DNA from: Roseiarcus sp963809245
GTDB taxonomy: Bacteria; Pseudomonadota; Alphaproteobacteria; Rhizobiales; Beijerinckiaceae
DNA length: 64,000 bases
NCBI GenBank assembly: GCA_963809245.1
Contig: CAWEIU010000003.1
Span: 372,001 to 436,000 of the forward strand
Direction: 5' to 3'
The number at the start of each line of letters is the position of its first letter. Position 1 is the stretch's first letter. The notes beneath the pieces are model-generated. The model saw only the letters and a list, made by a program, of their open reading frames with translations, did no database searches and was not told the DNA's origin. A program made the translations under genes and the position numbers. This document shows, in pieces, positions 24,848 to 32,438 of the stretch.

Positions 24848-25507
24848 TCATGCCGGCGCGGCGAGCGCCAACGCCTGCACGCCCGCCATCGGCTCCCCCG
24901 CTCGCCACCGTTCGAAGTCGGCGGCGACGTCGAGCGCGGCGGTGAGGCGGTTGCGATAGTCCTCGCGAGAGATCTCGACCGCGCCAAGCCCGGCGAGGTG
25001 AGGCGTGACGAATTGGGTGTCGAGCAGGCGAAAGCCGCCGAGCCGCAGGCGGGCGACGAGGTGGACGAGGGCGACCTTGGAGGCGTCGCGCTCTTCGTGG
25101 AACATGCTTTCGCCGAAGAAGGCGCCGCCCAAGCTGACGCCGTAGAGGCCGCCGACCAGCCGGCCGCCCTGGTAAGCCTCGAGGGAATGGGCGAAGCCGC
25201 GCTCGAACAGTTCGACGTAGAGGCGGCGGATTTCGGCGTTGATCCAGGTCTTGTCGCGGTTGGCGCAGGCGTCGATCACCGCCTCGAAATCGCGGTCCGC
25301 GCGTACGTCGAAACGGTCGGAGCGCACCGTCTTGGCGAGGCTGCGCGAGACCGCCAAGCCGTCGAGCGGGAAGATTCCGCGCTCCTCCGGCTCGACCCAA
25401 TAGAGGGCGTCCGCGTCGCGACTCTCGGCCATCGGGAAGAGGCCGATCGAATAGGCCCGTAGCAGGATGTCGGGCGTGATCTCGAACTTCGGCTGGATGC
25501 GCGACAT
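24848..25507 (-). CDS. aat: Leucyl/phenylalanyl-tRNA-protein transferase
   Basis: A 219-residue enzyme that adds Leu or Phe from aminoacyl-tRNA to proteins starting with Lys or Arg, making them ClpS/ClpAP substrates of the N-degron pathway. Diagnostic segments are LLRAYSIGLFPMAESRD, LYWVEPEERGIFPLDGL, GLYGVSLGGAFFGESMFH and LGGFRLLDTQFVTPHLAGLG. ATG at 25507 gives the usual length. It is the gene before the ATP-grasp cluster on the same strand, 54 bp upstream. The second N-degron transferase, bpt, is at 58455-59204. Confidence 0.94.
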   Translation of the reverse strand: MSRIQPKFEITPDILLRAYSIGLFPMAESRDADALYWVEPEERGIFPLDGLAVSRSLAKTVRSDRFDVRADRDFEAVIDACANRDKTWINAEIRRLYVELFERGFAHSLEAYQGGRLVGGLYGVSLGGAFFGESMFHEERDASKVALVHLVARLRLGGFRLLDTQFVTPHLAGLGAVEISREDYRNRLTAALDVAADFERWRAGEPMAGVQALALAAPA

Positions 25508-25640
25508 GGGAGAGATGGTGCGTCCCCCGCCCGGCCGCGTCAACTGGCGAATAACCTCGCGCCAAGACGGCGGGCGGCCCGTCTTCCCCTGCCCGGAGGT
25601 ATCTGCCAACATAGCGCCTTCGACGCCCAACGGGGGAACC

Positions 25641-26918
25641 ATGACGAACGACGAACCTGGATTCTCGACGCTTGCTATCCACGCCGGCGCGAGGCCAGAC
25701 CCGACGACCGGCGCGCGCATCACGCCGATCAGTCAGACCACCGCCTTCGTCTTCGACGACGTCGACCATGCGGCCTCGCTGTTCGGCCTGCAGGCTTTCG
25801 GCAACATCTACACCCGCATCACCAATCCGACGACGGCGGTGCTCGAAGAGCGCGTCGCCGCGCTCGAGGGGGCGCCGGCGGCTCTCGCGGTCGCCTCGGG
25901 TCACGCGGCCCAGGCGGTCGTCTTCCACACGTTGATGCAGCCCGGCGACGAATTCGTCGCCTCCACCAAGCTTTACGGCGGTTCGATCAACCAGTTCAAC
26001 CACGCCTTCAAGAACTACGGCTGGACGGTGCGATGGGCCGACCCCGACGACCTCGACGCGGTCAAGCGCGCGGTCAACGAAAAGACCAAGGCGATCTTCA
26101 TCGAATCGATCGCCAATCCCGGCGGCGTCGTCACCGACATCGCGGCGATCGCGGGGGTCGCGAACGAGGCGAAGATCCCGCTCATCGTCGACAACACGCT
26201 GGCGACGCCCTACCTCATCCGTCCGATCGACTACGGCGCCGACATCATTGTCCATTCCGCGACCAAATATCTCGGCGGCCATGGCAATTCGATGGGCGGG
26301 GTGATCGTCGACTGCGGCTCGTTCGAATGGATGGGCGATCCGCGCTATCCGATGCTCTCTGCGCCGCGGCCGGAGTACAACGGCATGACGCTCGCCGAGA
26401 CCTTCGGCAATTTCGGCTTCGCGATCGCCTGCCGGGTGCTCGGCCTGCGCGACTTGGGGCCGGCGATCTCGCCGTTCAATTCGTTCCTCATTCTCACTGG
26501 CATTGAGACGCTGGCTTTGCGCATGCAGCGCCACTGCGACAATGCGCTGGCGGTCGCCAAGCATCTCGACGCGCATCCGGCGGTGAGCTGGGTTTCCTAT
26601 GCGGGCCTGCCCGCCAGCCGATACCATTCGCTGGCGCAGCGCTATTGCCCGCGCGGGGCCGGCGGCGTCTTCACCTTCGGCGTCAAGGGCGGCTACGAGG
26701 CGGGCGTCAATCTGGTCAAGACGCTGCAATTGTTCTCGCACGTCGCCAACATCGGCGACACGCGCTCGCTTGTCATCCACCCGGCTTCGACCACCCACCG
26801 CCAGCTCGCCGACGCGCAGAAGATCGCCGCCGGCGCGGGACCGGACGTCGTCCGGCTGTCGATCGGACTGGAGGACGTCGCGGATCTGAACGCGGATCTG
26901 GATCAGGCGCTGGGGTAG
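25641..26918 (+). CDS. metY: O-acetylhomoserine aminocarboxypropyltransferase (sulfhydrylase)
   Basis: A 425-residue Cys/Met-metabolism PLP enzyme of the fold-type I gamma family. It makes homocysteine from O-acetylhomoserine and sulfide, or methionine from methanethiol. The start FSTLAIHAGARPDPTTGAR, the motif IYTRITNPTTAVLEERVAAL and the PLP lysine Lys209 in HSATKYLGGHGN fit MetY. The length (425, not ~390) favours it over MetB/MetC. GGGGGAACC precedes ATG 25641. It is divergent from aat. I looked for a SAM-II type riboswitch in the 133-bp leader and did not find one. Confidence 0.92.
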   Translation: MTNDEPGFSTLAIHAGARPDPTTGARITPISQTTAFVFDDVDHAASLFGLQAFGNIYTRITNPTTAVLEERVAALEGAPAALAVASGHAAQAVVFHTLMQPGDEFVASTKLYGGSINQFNHAFKNYGWTVRWADPDDLDAVKRAVNEKTKAIFIESIANPGGVVTDIAAIAGVANEAKIPLIVDNTLATPYLIRPIDYGADIIVHSATKYLGGHGNSMGGVIVDCGSFEWMGDPRYPMLSAPRPEYNGMTLAETFGNFGFAIACRVLGLRDLGPAISPFNSFLILTGIETLALRMQRHCDNALAVAKHLDAHPAVSWVSYAGLPASRYHSLAQRYCPRGAGGVFTFGVKGGYEAGVNLVKTLQLFSHVANIGDTRSLVIHPASTTHRQLADAQKIAAGAGPDVVRLSIGLEDVADLNADLDQALG

Positions 26919-26953
26919 AGGTCAGCCTGAATCGACTTCGGGGGGCCGCTATT

Positions 26954-27253
26954 GTGCCTTCCCGCCCCTTCCCCGTAGTCTGGAACCGGCCTAACCGAAA
27001 GCCGATTTCGAAGCGAGAAGTCCCGTCCTCGGTCGCGAGCGCGCTGCTCGCCGAATTGCTCGATGAGGTCGAACGCGGCGAGACGATCGTCATAACTCGT
27101 CACGGCAGGCCGATCGCGCGTATCGCGCCTGAGGGGGACCCGCGCCAACGCAGCACAGTCAACCATGCCCTCGACGAACTCGAGGCGTTTCGCCAGACCA
27201 TGCCGAGGCTGACCGTGGAGGAAATCCTCGCGGCTCGCAGCGGCGTGCTCTAA
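26954..27253 (+). CDS. Phd/YefM-type antitoxin, orphan
   Basis: The C-terminal ~75 residues are a clear Phd/YefM antitoxin pattern: ALLAELLDEVERGETIVITR, then HGRPIARIAPEG, then RLTVEEILAARSGVL for toxin binding. No ATG fits. The best start is GTG 26954 after a GGGGGG stretch, giving 99 residues, but the first ~20 residues (PSRPFPVVWNRPNRKPISKR) are not the usual start of the DNA-binding fold. No VapC, RelE or Doc toxin follows: the next gene is convergent with a 2-bp gap. It is either an orphan antitoxin or the remains of a toxin-antitoxin module with a rebuilt N-terminus. Confidence 0.65.
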   Translation: MPSRPFPVVWNRPNRKPISKREVPSSVASALLAELLDEVERGETIVITRHGRPIARIAPEGDPRQRSTVNHALDELEAFRQTMPRLTVEEILAARSGVL

Positions 27254-27255
27254 GT

Positions 27256-29031
27256 CTACCCCCCGCCGAGCATCTCCCCCGCCGCCTGGCTCGTCTCCTG
27301 CGCGTAGCGGCGCGCCGCAAAGCTCTCGCTGAGCGTGCCGATGACCGCCGCCGTCGCGCGATCTGTCACGGCGAGCGTGTCGGCCGCGGCGGCGTCGAAG
27401 ATCGAAAGCGCCGATCGCACGTCGACGTCGGGGTGCAGCGTCGTCTGCGGCATACGGACGATGGCGGCGGCCGACCCGCCGTCGTCGTCGTCGGGAAATG
27501 TCAGCGCATGGGCCTCGGGAACGCCGATCAGCCCGCGATAGCGCCCGGCTTCGTCGACGGCGACCACCACATGAGCGCTGCCGAGCGGATAGGCCTCGCG
27601 AAACGCCCGCACCGTCCCTTTGGCGGGGAAGGTCGGCGGCGAGCGCACCATCAGCCGCCCCACGGTCAGGTCGCGCAGCCAGCCGACGTCCTGCGCGCCG
27701 CGGATCGATTCGCCGCGCAGATGCAGTCGCCACGTCGCAAAGGAATAGCCGAAGGTCGCGCGCACGGTGAGGCTCGTCGCGATGCACGCCGCCAGCACGC
27801 CGCCGGCGACGCCGAGATCGCCGGTGCTCTCGAGCACGAGGAAGGTCATCGTGAGGGGGCCGCCGACGATGGCGACGCCGAGCGTTCCCATGCCGGCGAG
27901 AAGGCAGGCGGTCGGATCGAGGCCGAGCCCCGGGAAAGCGAAATTGACCGCGAGCGCATAGAGTTTGCCCAGCAAGGCGCCGACAAAAATCGAAGCGAAG
28001 AACAAGCCGCCGCGAAAGCCTGAAGCGAGCGAAACGAGGCTCGCTGCGAGCTTGAGCGCAATCAGCGCAAGAAGGGTCGTCGCGGTGAGCTGCGCGGGCG
28101 TATCGAGCTCGAGCGCGCCATGGCCGGCGCCGAGCACCTGGGGCGTATAGAGCGCCATTGCGCCGAGCGCCCAGCCGCCGCACAAACGCCGAACCCAGCG
28201 CGGCGCGCCCGAGGCTGCGAACAGCGACTCCAGAACGGCGGCGAACCGCATCGCGCCGACGCCGAGCGCGGCCGCCACGAGCCCGAGCGCGATGAGAGCG
28301 AGGTGATGCTCGATGGTGAGCGAGGCGACGGGCGGCGCCTCGACCACATAGGGCGCGCCGCCAAGCGCTTTCACCGTGAGGGTCGCGGCGAGCGAGGCGG
28401 CGAAGATCGGCCCCGCGTTGGCGAGCGAATAGGCGCCGATGATCAGCTCGGCCGCATAGAAGGAGCCGGTGAGCGGCGCGCCGAACGCGGCGGCGATCGC
28501 TCCTCCCGCGCCGCAGCCGACCAGCACGCGCAAATCCTGCCTGCGCAGGCGACACGCCAGACCGATGCGCGAGGCGACGGCGCCGCCGATCTGCGCATAG
28601 CCCGCCTCGAGGCCGACCGATGCGCCGCACCCGTTGGAAATGACGGTTTGCAGGCTCACCAACCCGCTTTCGCCCACCGACATGCGCCCGCCGCGCAAGG
28701 CGTTCGCCTCGATCGGATCGACGACGCGCGGCATCTTGCGGCGCGTGCGCCAACTCTCGATCAGGCTCAGCGCCAGGGCGCCGAGTGTGGGCGTCAGGAA
28801 GGCAGCCAGTGGAGAGACGCGCGCAGCGGCGCTGAGGCGTTCGTCGAGCGCAATGCCGTAGAAGACGACATGCGCGCTCTCGGCGATAAAGGTCATGGCC
28901 GTCACGCAGAGGCCGGCGACGGTCCCCACCAGTACGGCGGCGACCACCTGCGACAGCTCGCTCGAGCGAACGAAAGCGCGCAGGCGCGCAGCGGCGACGA
29001 GAAATGTGCGGCGCGAGAGTGCGCCGCTCAC
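27256..29031 (-). CDS. ClC-family chloride channel/antiporter with CBS domains
   Basis: A 591-residue membrane protein with a ~430-residue ClC core and a C-terminal CBS pair (DLTVGRLMVRSPPTFPAK and QTTLHPDVDVRSALSIFDAA). The gating-glutamate loop reads GASVGLEAGYAQIG in place of the usual G-x-x-G-R-E-G-P, and the GxFxP loop reads GFRGGLFFASIFVGALLG, so the anion-path motifs are non-standard. The GSGIP motif of CLC-ec1 is not seen; DPIEANALRGG occupies that region. GTG at 29031 overlaps the heme A synthase stop by 4 bp, implying coupled translation. Channel versus exchanger activity cannot be decided. Confidence 0.88.
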   Translation of the reverse strand: MSGALSRRTFLVAAARLRAFVRSSELSQVVAAVLVGTVAGLCVTAMTFIAESAHVVFYGIALDERLSAAARVSPLAAFLTPTLGALALSLIESWRTRRKMPRVVDPIEANALRGGRMSVGESGLVSLQTVISNGCGASVGLEAGYAQIGGAVASRIGLACRLRRQDLRVLVGCGAGGAIAAAFGAPLTGSFYAAELIIGAYSLANAGPIFAASLAATLTVKALGGAPYVVEAPPVASLTIEHHLALIALGLVAAALGVGAMRFAAVLESLFAASGAPRWVRRLCGGWALGAMALYTPQVLGAGHGALELDTPAQLTATTLLALIALKLAASLVSLASGFRGGLFFASIFVGALLGKLYALAVNFAFPGLGLDPTACLLAGMGTLGVAIVGGPLTMTFLVLESTGDLGVAGGVLAACIATSLTVRATFGYSFATWRLHLRGESIRGAQDVGWLRDLTVGRLMVRSPPTFPAKGTVRAFREAYPLGSAHVVVAVDEAGRYRGLIGVPEAHALTFPDDDDGGSAAAIVRMPQTTLHPDVDVRSALSIFDAAAADTLAVTDRATAAVIGTLSESFAARRYAQETSQAAGEMLGGG

Positions 29032-30191
29032 GGCGCCCGACGCTCGAAGGGAAGCACAACCGCAGGGCCGGCGCGAAGCGGAAACGCCCTCGCGCGGCCC
29101 GTCCTGCGCTCCATCGCCGTCACGCGCCAATGCGCCACCGCCATGCCGAACAAGAGCAGCGCGACCGCCTGATGGGCGAGCGCCATTTCGATCGGCATCA
29201 CGAGCACCAGCGTCGCGATCCCGAGCCCCACCTGCAAGACCGCCAACAGGGCGAGCGCCCCGCTCCGGCGCGCGAGCGAACTTGCCGGTGCGCGGCGGCG
29301 CGCCATGACCGCCATTGCGATGGCCGCAACGAAGACGGCGTAGGCGCCGAGACGGTGGTCGAATTGCGCGGTCGTCATGTCGTCGACGATCGAGCGCGCC
29401 CACGGCGTCAGCGGGAAGACGCCTTTCGGAATCAAGGCGCCCTCCATCAACGGCCAGGTATTGTCGATGTAGCCGCCGCGCAGGCCCGCCATCAGGGCGC
29501 CGAGGCCGAGCTGGCAGAAGATCAGCGCCACGAGCCCGCCCGAGGCGGCGACGAAACCACGGCTGGCGCTCTCACGCGGTTTCACGGCGAGGCCGACGCC
29601 CGCATAGACCAGCGCGCCGAAAGTCGCGGCGGCGATGAGGAGGTGCAAAGCGAGGCGCTCCTGCGCCACTTCAGTGCGATCGGCGAGGCCGGAACTCACC
29701 ATCCACCAGCCGACGATCGGCTCCAGCGCCAGCAGCCCGGTGGCGACGAGGACCTGCCGCCCGAGAGCCCCCTTGAGGCGGCCGCGACGCCAGAACCACA
29801 GCGCCGGGACGATGAACGCCAAGCCGATGAGACGCGCGACCAGCCGGTGCGTCCACTCCCAGAAGAAGATCGTCTTGAAGCCGTCGAGCGTCATATCCGT
29901 ATTGAAGGCGGCGTATTGCGGGATCTGTTTGTAGCGATCGAATTCGGCGACCCAGTCCTGCTGGCTGAGCGGGGGAATGACCCCGGTGATCGGCTGCCAC
30001 TGCGTGATCGACAGACCCGACTCGGTGAGCCGCGTCGCGCCGCCGATCATCACCACGGCGAAAATCAGCGCCGCGACCGAGAACAGCCAGGTCCGCACGG
30101 GTCGAAGGGAATCGCTCGCCCCGTCCGCATGCGCTGAGCTCACTGCGCGCGGGTCTTGGTGGGACATATTTCGAAATCCCGTATCGTTCAT
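29028..30191 (-). CDS. ctaA: Heme A synthase (Cox15/CtaA type)
   Basis: A 387-residue polytopic enzyme that oxidises the C8 methyl group of heme O to give heme A for cytochrome aa3-type oxidases. About eight membrane segments are visible. Heme-binding histidines occur in FFWEWTHRLVARLIG, RLALHLLIAA, QFDHRLGAYAV and MALAHQAVALLL. The early segment GGATRLTESGLSITQWQPI is diagnostic of the alphaproteobacterial/mitochondrial Cox15 branch. ATG 30191 is chosen; ATG 30167 is a possible shorter start. It overlaps the ClC gene by 4 bp and diverges from the DUF2842 gene. Confidence 0.93.
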   Translation of the reverse strand: MNDTGFRNMSHQDPRAVSSAHADGASDSLRPVRTWLFSVAALIFAVVMIGGATRLTESGLSITQWQPITGVIPPLSQQDWVAEFDRYKQIPQYAAFNTDMTLDGFKTIFFWEWTHRLVARLIGLAFIVPALWFWRRGRLKGALGRQVLVATGLLALEPIVGWWMVSSGLADRTEVAQERLALHLLIAAATFGALVYAGVGLAVKPRESASRGFVAASGGLVALIFCQLGLGALMAGLRGGYIDNTWPLMEGALIPKGVFPLTPWARSIVDDMTTAQFDHRLGAYAVFVAAIAMAVMARRRAPASSLARRSGALALLAVLQVGLGIATLVLVMPIEMALAHQAVALLLFGMAVAHWRVTAMERRTGRARAFPLRAGPAVVLPFERRAP

Positions 30192-30281
30192 GTCGACTTG
30201 CGTCCTTTCCCGGCGCAAGACATAAGCGGTCGCGCCGCGCGCGGCAAACGCTTAAACTCGCGCGACTTCGGGAGCCCCTTC

Positions 30282-30497
30282 ATGCCCGCGCGCATCCGCA
30301 AACTGATCGGCGGCGTCGCCATGATCGCCTTCATCGTCGTCTATTCGCTGATCGCGATGGCCCTCGCTCAATCGCGTCCGCTGCAGGAGGCGCCGGCCCT
30401 GGTGCAGACCCTCGGCTACATCGTGCTGGGTCTCGCCTGGACATTGCCGCTCGCGCCGCTCATCAAGTGGATGGAGCGGCCCGATCGGGGCCGATAA
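30282..30497 (+). CDS. DUF2842 small membrane protein
   Basis: A 71-residue protein with two membrane segments (IGGVAMIAFIVVYSLIAMAL and TLGYIVLGLAWTLPLAPLI) and the short end KWMERPDRG. This matches DUF2842, an alphaproteobacterial family often next to cox15, as here (divergent, 90 bp). The function is unknown; a link to heme A or cytochrome oxidase assembly is only a neighbourhood inference. GGGAG lies before ATG 30282. The bluB gene follows 38 bp later. Confidence 0.8.
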   Translation: MPARIRKLIGGVAMIAFIVVYSLIAMALAQSRPLQEAPALVQTLGYIVLGLAWTLPLAPLIKWMERPDRGR

Positions 30498-30535
30498 GGC
30501 GCAGTCAGGGAGGCCGCAGCGATGCGGGAGCCGTC

Positions 30536-31180
30536 ATGAATCGCGAGCCGCCCGTGTTCGACGCGGCCTTCCGCGACACGTTGGCGTCGCTCTTTGCCTG
30601 GCGCCGCGACGTCCGGCGGTTCCGTCGCGAGCCGGCGCCTCCCGGCCTGATCGACGAACTGCTCGATCTGGCGCAACTCGCTCCCTCCGTCGGCAACAGC
30701 CAGCCGTGGCGCATCGTCAGCGTCGAGAGCCCGGCGAAGCGGGCCGCGGTCCGCGCCAACTTCGAGCGCTGCAACGCCGAAGCGCTGGCGACTCAGCGCG
30801 GCGAGCGGGCGGCGCTCTACGCCAGGCTGAAGCTCGAGGGGCTGGACGCGGCGCCGGTTCAGCTTGCGATCTTCTGCGACCGCGCGACGCGGCAGGGCCA
30901 TGGCCTCGGCGTGCGCACGATGCCGGAAACCCTCGACTATTCCGTCGTTGGCATGATCACGTCGCTGTGGCTCGGAGCGCGCGCGGCAGGGCTCGGGGTC
31001 GGCTGGATCTCGATCCTCGACCCGGCCGCGCTCGCTCGCGACCTCGAGGCGCCGGGCGACTACAAATTGATCGCGTATCTCTGCATCGGCTGGCCGTGCG
31101 AGGAACACGACGATCCGGAACTGGCGCGACACGGCTGGCAGGAGCGCACAGGCGAAGGCCGCGCGGTCAGAATCGTTTAG
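30536..31180 (+). CDS. bluB: 5,6-dimethylbenzimidazole synthase
   Basis: A 214-residue nitroreductase-fold enzyme that converts reduced FMN and oxygen into 5,6-dimethylbenzimidazole, the lower ligand of vitamin B12. Typical BluB segments are RRDVRRFRREPAPPGLIDEL, LAPSVGNSQPWRIVSVESP, GHGLGVRTMPETLDYSVVGM and GLGVGWISILDPAAL. ATG 30536 follows GGGAG. No other cobalamin gene is present in the window. The presence of BluB implies B12 use or synthesis by the host. Confidence 0.9.
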   Translation: MNREPPVFDAAFRDTLASLFAWRRDVRRFRREPAPPGLIDELLDLAQLAPSVGNSQPWRIVSVESPAKRAAVRANFERCNAEALATQRGERAALYARLKLEGLDAAPVQLAIFCDRATRQGHGLGVRTMPETLDYSVVGMITSLWLGARAAGLGVGWISILDPAALARDLEAPGDYKLIAYLCIGWPCEEHDDPELARHGWQERTGEGRAVRIV

Positions 31181-31596
31181 CAAGCCGTTGCCGCGATCCG
31201 CTGCGCCGCCCTCGCTGCGCTAAGGCCGACGCCGGAAGGCTGTCGTGTCGCCCCCGCGAACTCGGTCCAGGCAGTGGCTGCAAGCCTCTCGTTGGGCGGC
31301 GCCTGCGCCTGCCGCTCGATGTCCGCGGGCGTCGAGCAGAGCGGTCATCCGCTCGCCCGAACACCACAAAGCTATAGAGCCGTGAACGGATGTCCACGAC
31401 GCTCGCGATTCGCGTTCACTTCCTCGTCATCGTCAATCACATTTACGTAATTTAACTATTTTTTAGTCCGCGTTAACTTCACTGTTACTTGAAAAGCTAG
31501 CCCCTTTCGTTCTGACGATTGGCAAACCATCTTCTCAATGACAGCAGCAATGCTTTCGACGCCTCCTAGGCGCCAGGTCTTTGAGGAAATGTGATC
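31181..31596. other. Gene-free region with an AT-rich tract
   Basis: No convincing gene is seen in these 416 bases. The right half contains an AT-rich stretch at about 31428-31500, including AACTATTTTTTAG, unusual in this high-GC window. It lies ~100-170 bp upstream of the glycine-rich gene and is a likely promoter or regulator-binding region. No clean, correctly spaced -35/-10 pair could be assigned. Confidence 0.5.
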
Positions 31597-31983
31597 ATGC
31601 ATTCAGCGCTCAGAAGTAAGCTGGCCGGCGTGCTCGCCGCGACGGTCTTGGTCGCAGCCGCGGCCTGCGCGACGCCTGCAGAGGCCCGCGGTGGCGGTGG
31701 CGGCGGCGGCGGCTTCCATGGTGGCGGTGGCGGCGGTTTCCACGGCGGCGGTTTCGGCGGCGGCGGTTTCCATGGCGGCGGTTTCCATGGCGGCGGCTTC
31801 CATGGTGGCGGCTTCCATGGTGGCTATGGCGGCGGGTTCCGTGGCGGCTATGGCGGACGCTACGCGGGCTATGGCGGACGCTGGGGCCGTGGCTGGGGTC
31901 CCTACGGCGGCTACGGTTACTACTACGACGGATATTATTGCGATCCCGCTTATGCGTACTTCAATCCGGCGATGTGCATGTGA
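31597..31983 (+). CDS. Glycine-rich secreted protein with FHGGG repeats
   Basis: A 128-residue protein with a Sec-type signal peptide (LAGVLAATVLVAAAACA, probable cleavage near ATPAEA-RG). A ~65-residue low-complexity region of repeated G-G-G-F-H-G units follows, then a Gly/Tyr-rich part (GGYGYYYDGYYCDP) and a C-terminus with two Cys. ATG at 31597 is favoured by GAGGAAA ten bases upstream; an in-frame GTG at 31591 is too close. Such His/Gly-rich exported proteins are common in Hyphomicrobiales and have no fixed function; metal binding or an envelope or biofilm role is possible. A hairpin follows at 32011. Confidence 0.78.
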   Translation: MHSALRSKLAGVLAATVLVAAAACATPAEARGGGGGGGGFHGGGGGGFHGGGFGGGGFHGGGFHGGGFHGGGFHGGYGGGFRGGYGGRYAGYGGRWGRGWGPYGGYGYYYDGYYCDPAYAYFNPAMCM

Positions 31984-32010
31984 TCGCTTTTGGTTGACTT
32001 GCATTGGCGC

Positions 32011-32037
32011 GGGCGACCCGGCAAACAAGGGTCGCCC
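32011..32037 (+). terminator. Hairpin after the glycine-rich gene
   Basis: The arms GGGCGACCC (32011-32019) and GGGTCGCCC (32029-32037) form a perfect 9-bp stem with a 9-base loop, 28 bases after the stop codon. Only a short GTT follows, so termination could be partial and allow some read-through to the lipoprotein gene at 32080. Confidence 0.55.
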
Positions 32038-32079
32038 GTTATGTCGATTCGACTTTGCGATCGGGAGGGGAGGCTGAAG

Positions 32080-32295
32080 ATGCGAGGCCGCATTGTTCGT
32101 TCCAGCGCCGTTCGACACGGCGCTTTGCTTGTTGCGCTGTCTCTGCCGCTCGGTGGTTGTCTCGAGGAAATCGGCACGAACTTCAATCGGGGCCCTAGCG
32201 TCGATCCCGCCACGCTGTGCCCGGGCGGCGCCTATTCGCACGGCGAGACGGTCGGATACGGCTGCCCGCCGGCGCCGGGCGCGCCGCGGCCCTGA
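32080..32295 (+). CDS. Small predicted lipoprotein
   Basis: A 71-residue protein with a lipoprotein signal: a basic start (MRGRIVRSSAVRHG), a hydrophobic core (ALLVALSLPL) and the lipobox LGGC with lipidated Cys27. The mature ~45 residues are Pro/Gly-rich with two further Cys (ATLCPGGAYSHGE, GYGCPPAPG). GGGAGGGGAGG precedes ATG 32080. No family was recognised. It follows the glycine-rich protein, so both may be envelope components. Confidence 0.68.
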   Translation: MRGRIVRSSAVRHGALLVALSLPLGGCLEEIGTNFNRGPSVDPATLCPGGAYSHGETVGYGCPPAPGAPRP

Positions 32296-32438
32296 ACGGC
32301 TGAAGCGAGGCAGAAGGCCGGACCGTCGAGTCCTCTCGACGTGAGGAGGGGGTATGTCGCCCCATTCTGAGCGGCCTGTCTACGCTTTCAGTCGAGCGTC
32401 ATTCCCCTCGACAGACATTGCCAGGACACATCAGGCCG

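Noticed and set aside
25508..25640. Possible SAM-responsive riboswitch upstream of metY
   Set aside because: SAM-II and SAM/SAH-type elements are common before met genes in alphaproteobacteria, but the conserved core bases of these motifs were not found in the leader.
31167..31397. Minus-strand open frame of 76 codons after bluB
   Set aside because: Arg/Ser-rich translation without a domain, signal or ribosome-binding site; treated as non-coding.
31690..31860. Regularly spaced repeats resembling a CRISPR array
   Set aside because: The repetition is the codon-level image of Gly/His-rich FHGGG protein repeats in frame with a signal peptide, without unique spacers.
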